Below are positions 63,142 through 64,000 of a stretch of DNA of 64,000 nucleotides, in pieces. The notes under the pieces are model-generated. The model was not told the DNA's origin. It was given only the letters and a program-made list of their open reading frames with translations, and made no database searches. A program made the position numbers and the translations under genes. The stretch comes from an uncultured Clostridia bacterium. Its GTDB lineage: Bacteria; Bacillota; Clostridia; Peptostreptococcales; Anaerovoracaceae. The stretch spans positions 124,001-188,000 of the forward strand of contig CAKQWJ010000001.1 in assembly GCA_934278925.1 (NCBI GenBank). The letters are read 5' to 3'. Position 1 is the stretch's first letter. The number at the start of each line of letters is the position of its first letter.

Positions 63142-63331
63142 AAATGCCTCCTACATAGTAGATATGATCTATAAACATTCAGTCTACCTCTTGACGCGCA
63201 TAGACCGTTAAGGTTTTTATTCTCTTTTGCACTATCAATTAATACCTTTCTAATTTCGCTTGCAGATAGCTTATGTATGTTCGTATATAAGGTTTTAATA
63301 AACTTGAATTTATCTTGCAATTAGAAACCAT

Positions 63332-63766
63332 TTATCTTGTATATGGTTCAGTGTCTTTTCCATCATATACAAATGCTTTTATATCCGTATTTTCATCAAC
63401 CTCAGCATGAATACCTACCGTGTATTCTTTATCTGTAACATTCTGAAAAGAATAGCAACCGCCAGCAGGAATACTGTCAGATACAAGTTCCTGTTTTCCT
63501 TCACAGAGCAGATGTACAGTAATGTCAAAATCGTTTCTGTTCTGGACTGTCAACACGCCTGTATTAGACAAAATTTTTGCGTCAGAATATGTAATTACAT
63601 AGGAATCAGGCGTTGACTTTTCCGCACAGACCACAGAACACTCCCACTGTGTCTTTGCTTTTGCTTTTCGATAGGCTTCCGAAGACTTATATGTTGAAAA
63701 TATAATCATTGTACTTATAGCAAGAATGCCAGTGATGACAAACGCTATTGTTACTTTTTTCTTCAC
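63332..63766 (-). CDS. Membrane-anchored extracellular protein, 144 aa
   Basis: An N-terminal signal anchor (VTIAFVITGILAISTMIIF) precedes a beta-rich domain with VLTVQNRNDFDITVHLLCEG and GGCYSFQNVTDKEYTVGIHAEV, like a small Ig-like or DUF-type surface domain. The GTG at 63766 is at proper distance from GGAGGTGATGG; the ATG at 63772 overlaps that site. Function unknown. Confidence 0.6.
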   Translation of the reverse strand: MKKKVTIAFVITGILAISTMIIFSTYKSSEAYRKAKAKTQWECSVVCAEKSTPDSYVITYSDAKILSNTGVLTVQNRNDFDITVHLLCEGKQELVSDSIPAGGCYSFQNVTDKEYTVGIHAEVDENTDIKAFVYDGKDTEPYTR

Positions 63767-63918
63767 AACCATCACCTCCACACACAAATTCCGAATTGTC
63801 GATTTCTATATTCCCTTAATTTTAATGTTTCAGGACACAAAAGTCAATCAAACTTGAGTGAATAAAATATGATGATTCAAATTCATTCCGTTTCCGTTTG
63901 AACCCCAAATACGACAAT

Positions 63919-63946
63919 AGCGGTTCTGCATTGCAACAGAACCGCT
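63919..63946 (-). terminator. Hairpin after the partial gene at the right edge
   Basis: AGCGGTTCTG (63919-63928) and CAGAACCGCT (63937-63946) form a perfect 10-bp stem with an 8-nt loop, 12 bp past the stop of the partial gene at 63959. The U-tract is poor. Confidence 0.55.
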
Positions 63947-63958
63947 CGGCCATATCAC

Positions 63959-64000
63959 TTATTTCTTCTTGAACAACGCCGCTTTCACAACGCCCTTCGG
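63959..64000 (-). CDS. 3' end of a gene running into the window
   Basis: Thirteen codons ending in KAALFKKK and TAA at 63961-63959 are open to the window edge, and a hairpin follows. The frame is too short to assign a function. Confidence 0.4.
   Translation of the reverse strand, partial: PKGVVKAALFKKK

Noticed and set aside
63138..63320. 60-codon minus-strand frame with a TTG start
   Set aside because: It has no ribosome binding site and no recognisable family; at most a gene remnant.

Overview
The window comes from a Bacillota genome, most likely an anaerobe of the class Clostridia. The evidence is a class III fructose-1,6-bisphosphatase, a cdaA-cdaR-glmM-glmS type locus, RicT, LCP and YfhO envelope genes, an iron alcohol dehydrogenase, strong AGGAGG-type ribosome binding sites, and proteins whose closest recognisable relatives are clostridial. 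No rRNA, tRNA or CRISPR array was seen.

Positions 1 to about 19.8 kb are a prophage cut by the left window edge. Its late genes run leftward: tail terminator, major tail protein, tail chaperones with a probable -1 frameshift (GGGAAAC), tape measure, tail and baseplate proteins, fibres, holin, endolysin, a second lysin-like protein and more fibre genes. A lysogeny switch (repressor and Cro-like gene), a nuclease, an MT-A70 methylase and a large serine integrase lie at the right. Two rearrangements stand out. A 3.95 kb segment (6612-10566) is inverted between 5-bp inverted copies of AGCAC, splitting both the tape measure gene and a large tail gene; flipping it back restores both in frame (1503 and 784 aa). 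Separately, the helicase gene (14288-15787) is fused in frame to the C-terminal part of an HK97 gp10-like connector, and everything normally between them (helicase motif VI, terminase, portal, capsid) is absent. The result is a headless, tail-plus-lysis element, either a decaying prophage or a step towards a phage-tail-like particle.

From 19.8 to 41.8 kb lies host core DNA, all on the minus strand: fbp and murA, a group with trmN6-like, ricT, holB and tmk, then an LCP protein, a sugar-phosphate transferase, a large secreted CHAP protein with wall-binding repeats, phosphoglucomutase, glmS, a nucleotidyltransferase, gltX, glmM, cdaR and cdaA. These feed amino-sugar and sugar-nucleotide precursors into wall synthesis, with c-di-AMP synthase in the same cluster.

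From 42 to 52.5 kb is an envelope-decoration cluster: GT2 glycosyltransferase, sugar aminotransferase, MOP-type flippase, rfbA, rfbB and yfhO. It predicts synthesis of dTDP-4-amino-4,6-dideoxygalactose and lipid-linked transfer outside the cell. Next to it are a secreted NlpC/P60-like protein, whose catalytic domain resembles that of the prophage lysin, and a surface esterase.

From 52.6 to 64 kb is a mixed region: TraX-like and PfoR-like membrane proteins, a 282-bp inverted-repeat-bounded element with three hairpins, an array of 87-bp tandem repeats, a cyclase and an alcohol dehydrogenase, then an AT-richer accessory stretch with an ATP-grasp enzyme, DUF6440, and several broken genes (RhuM/Fic, XRE and WYL regulators).
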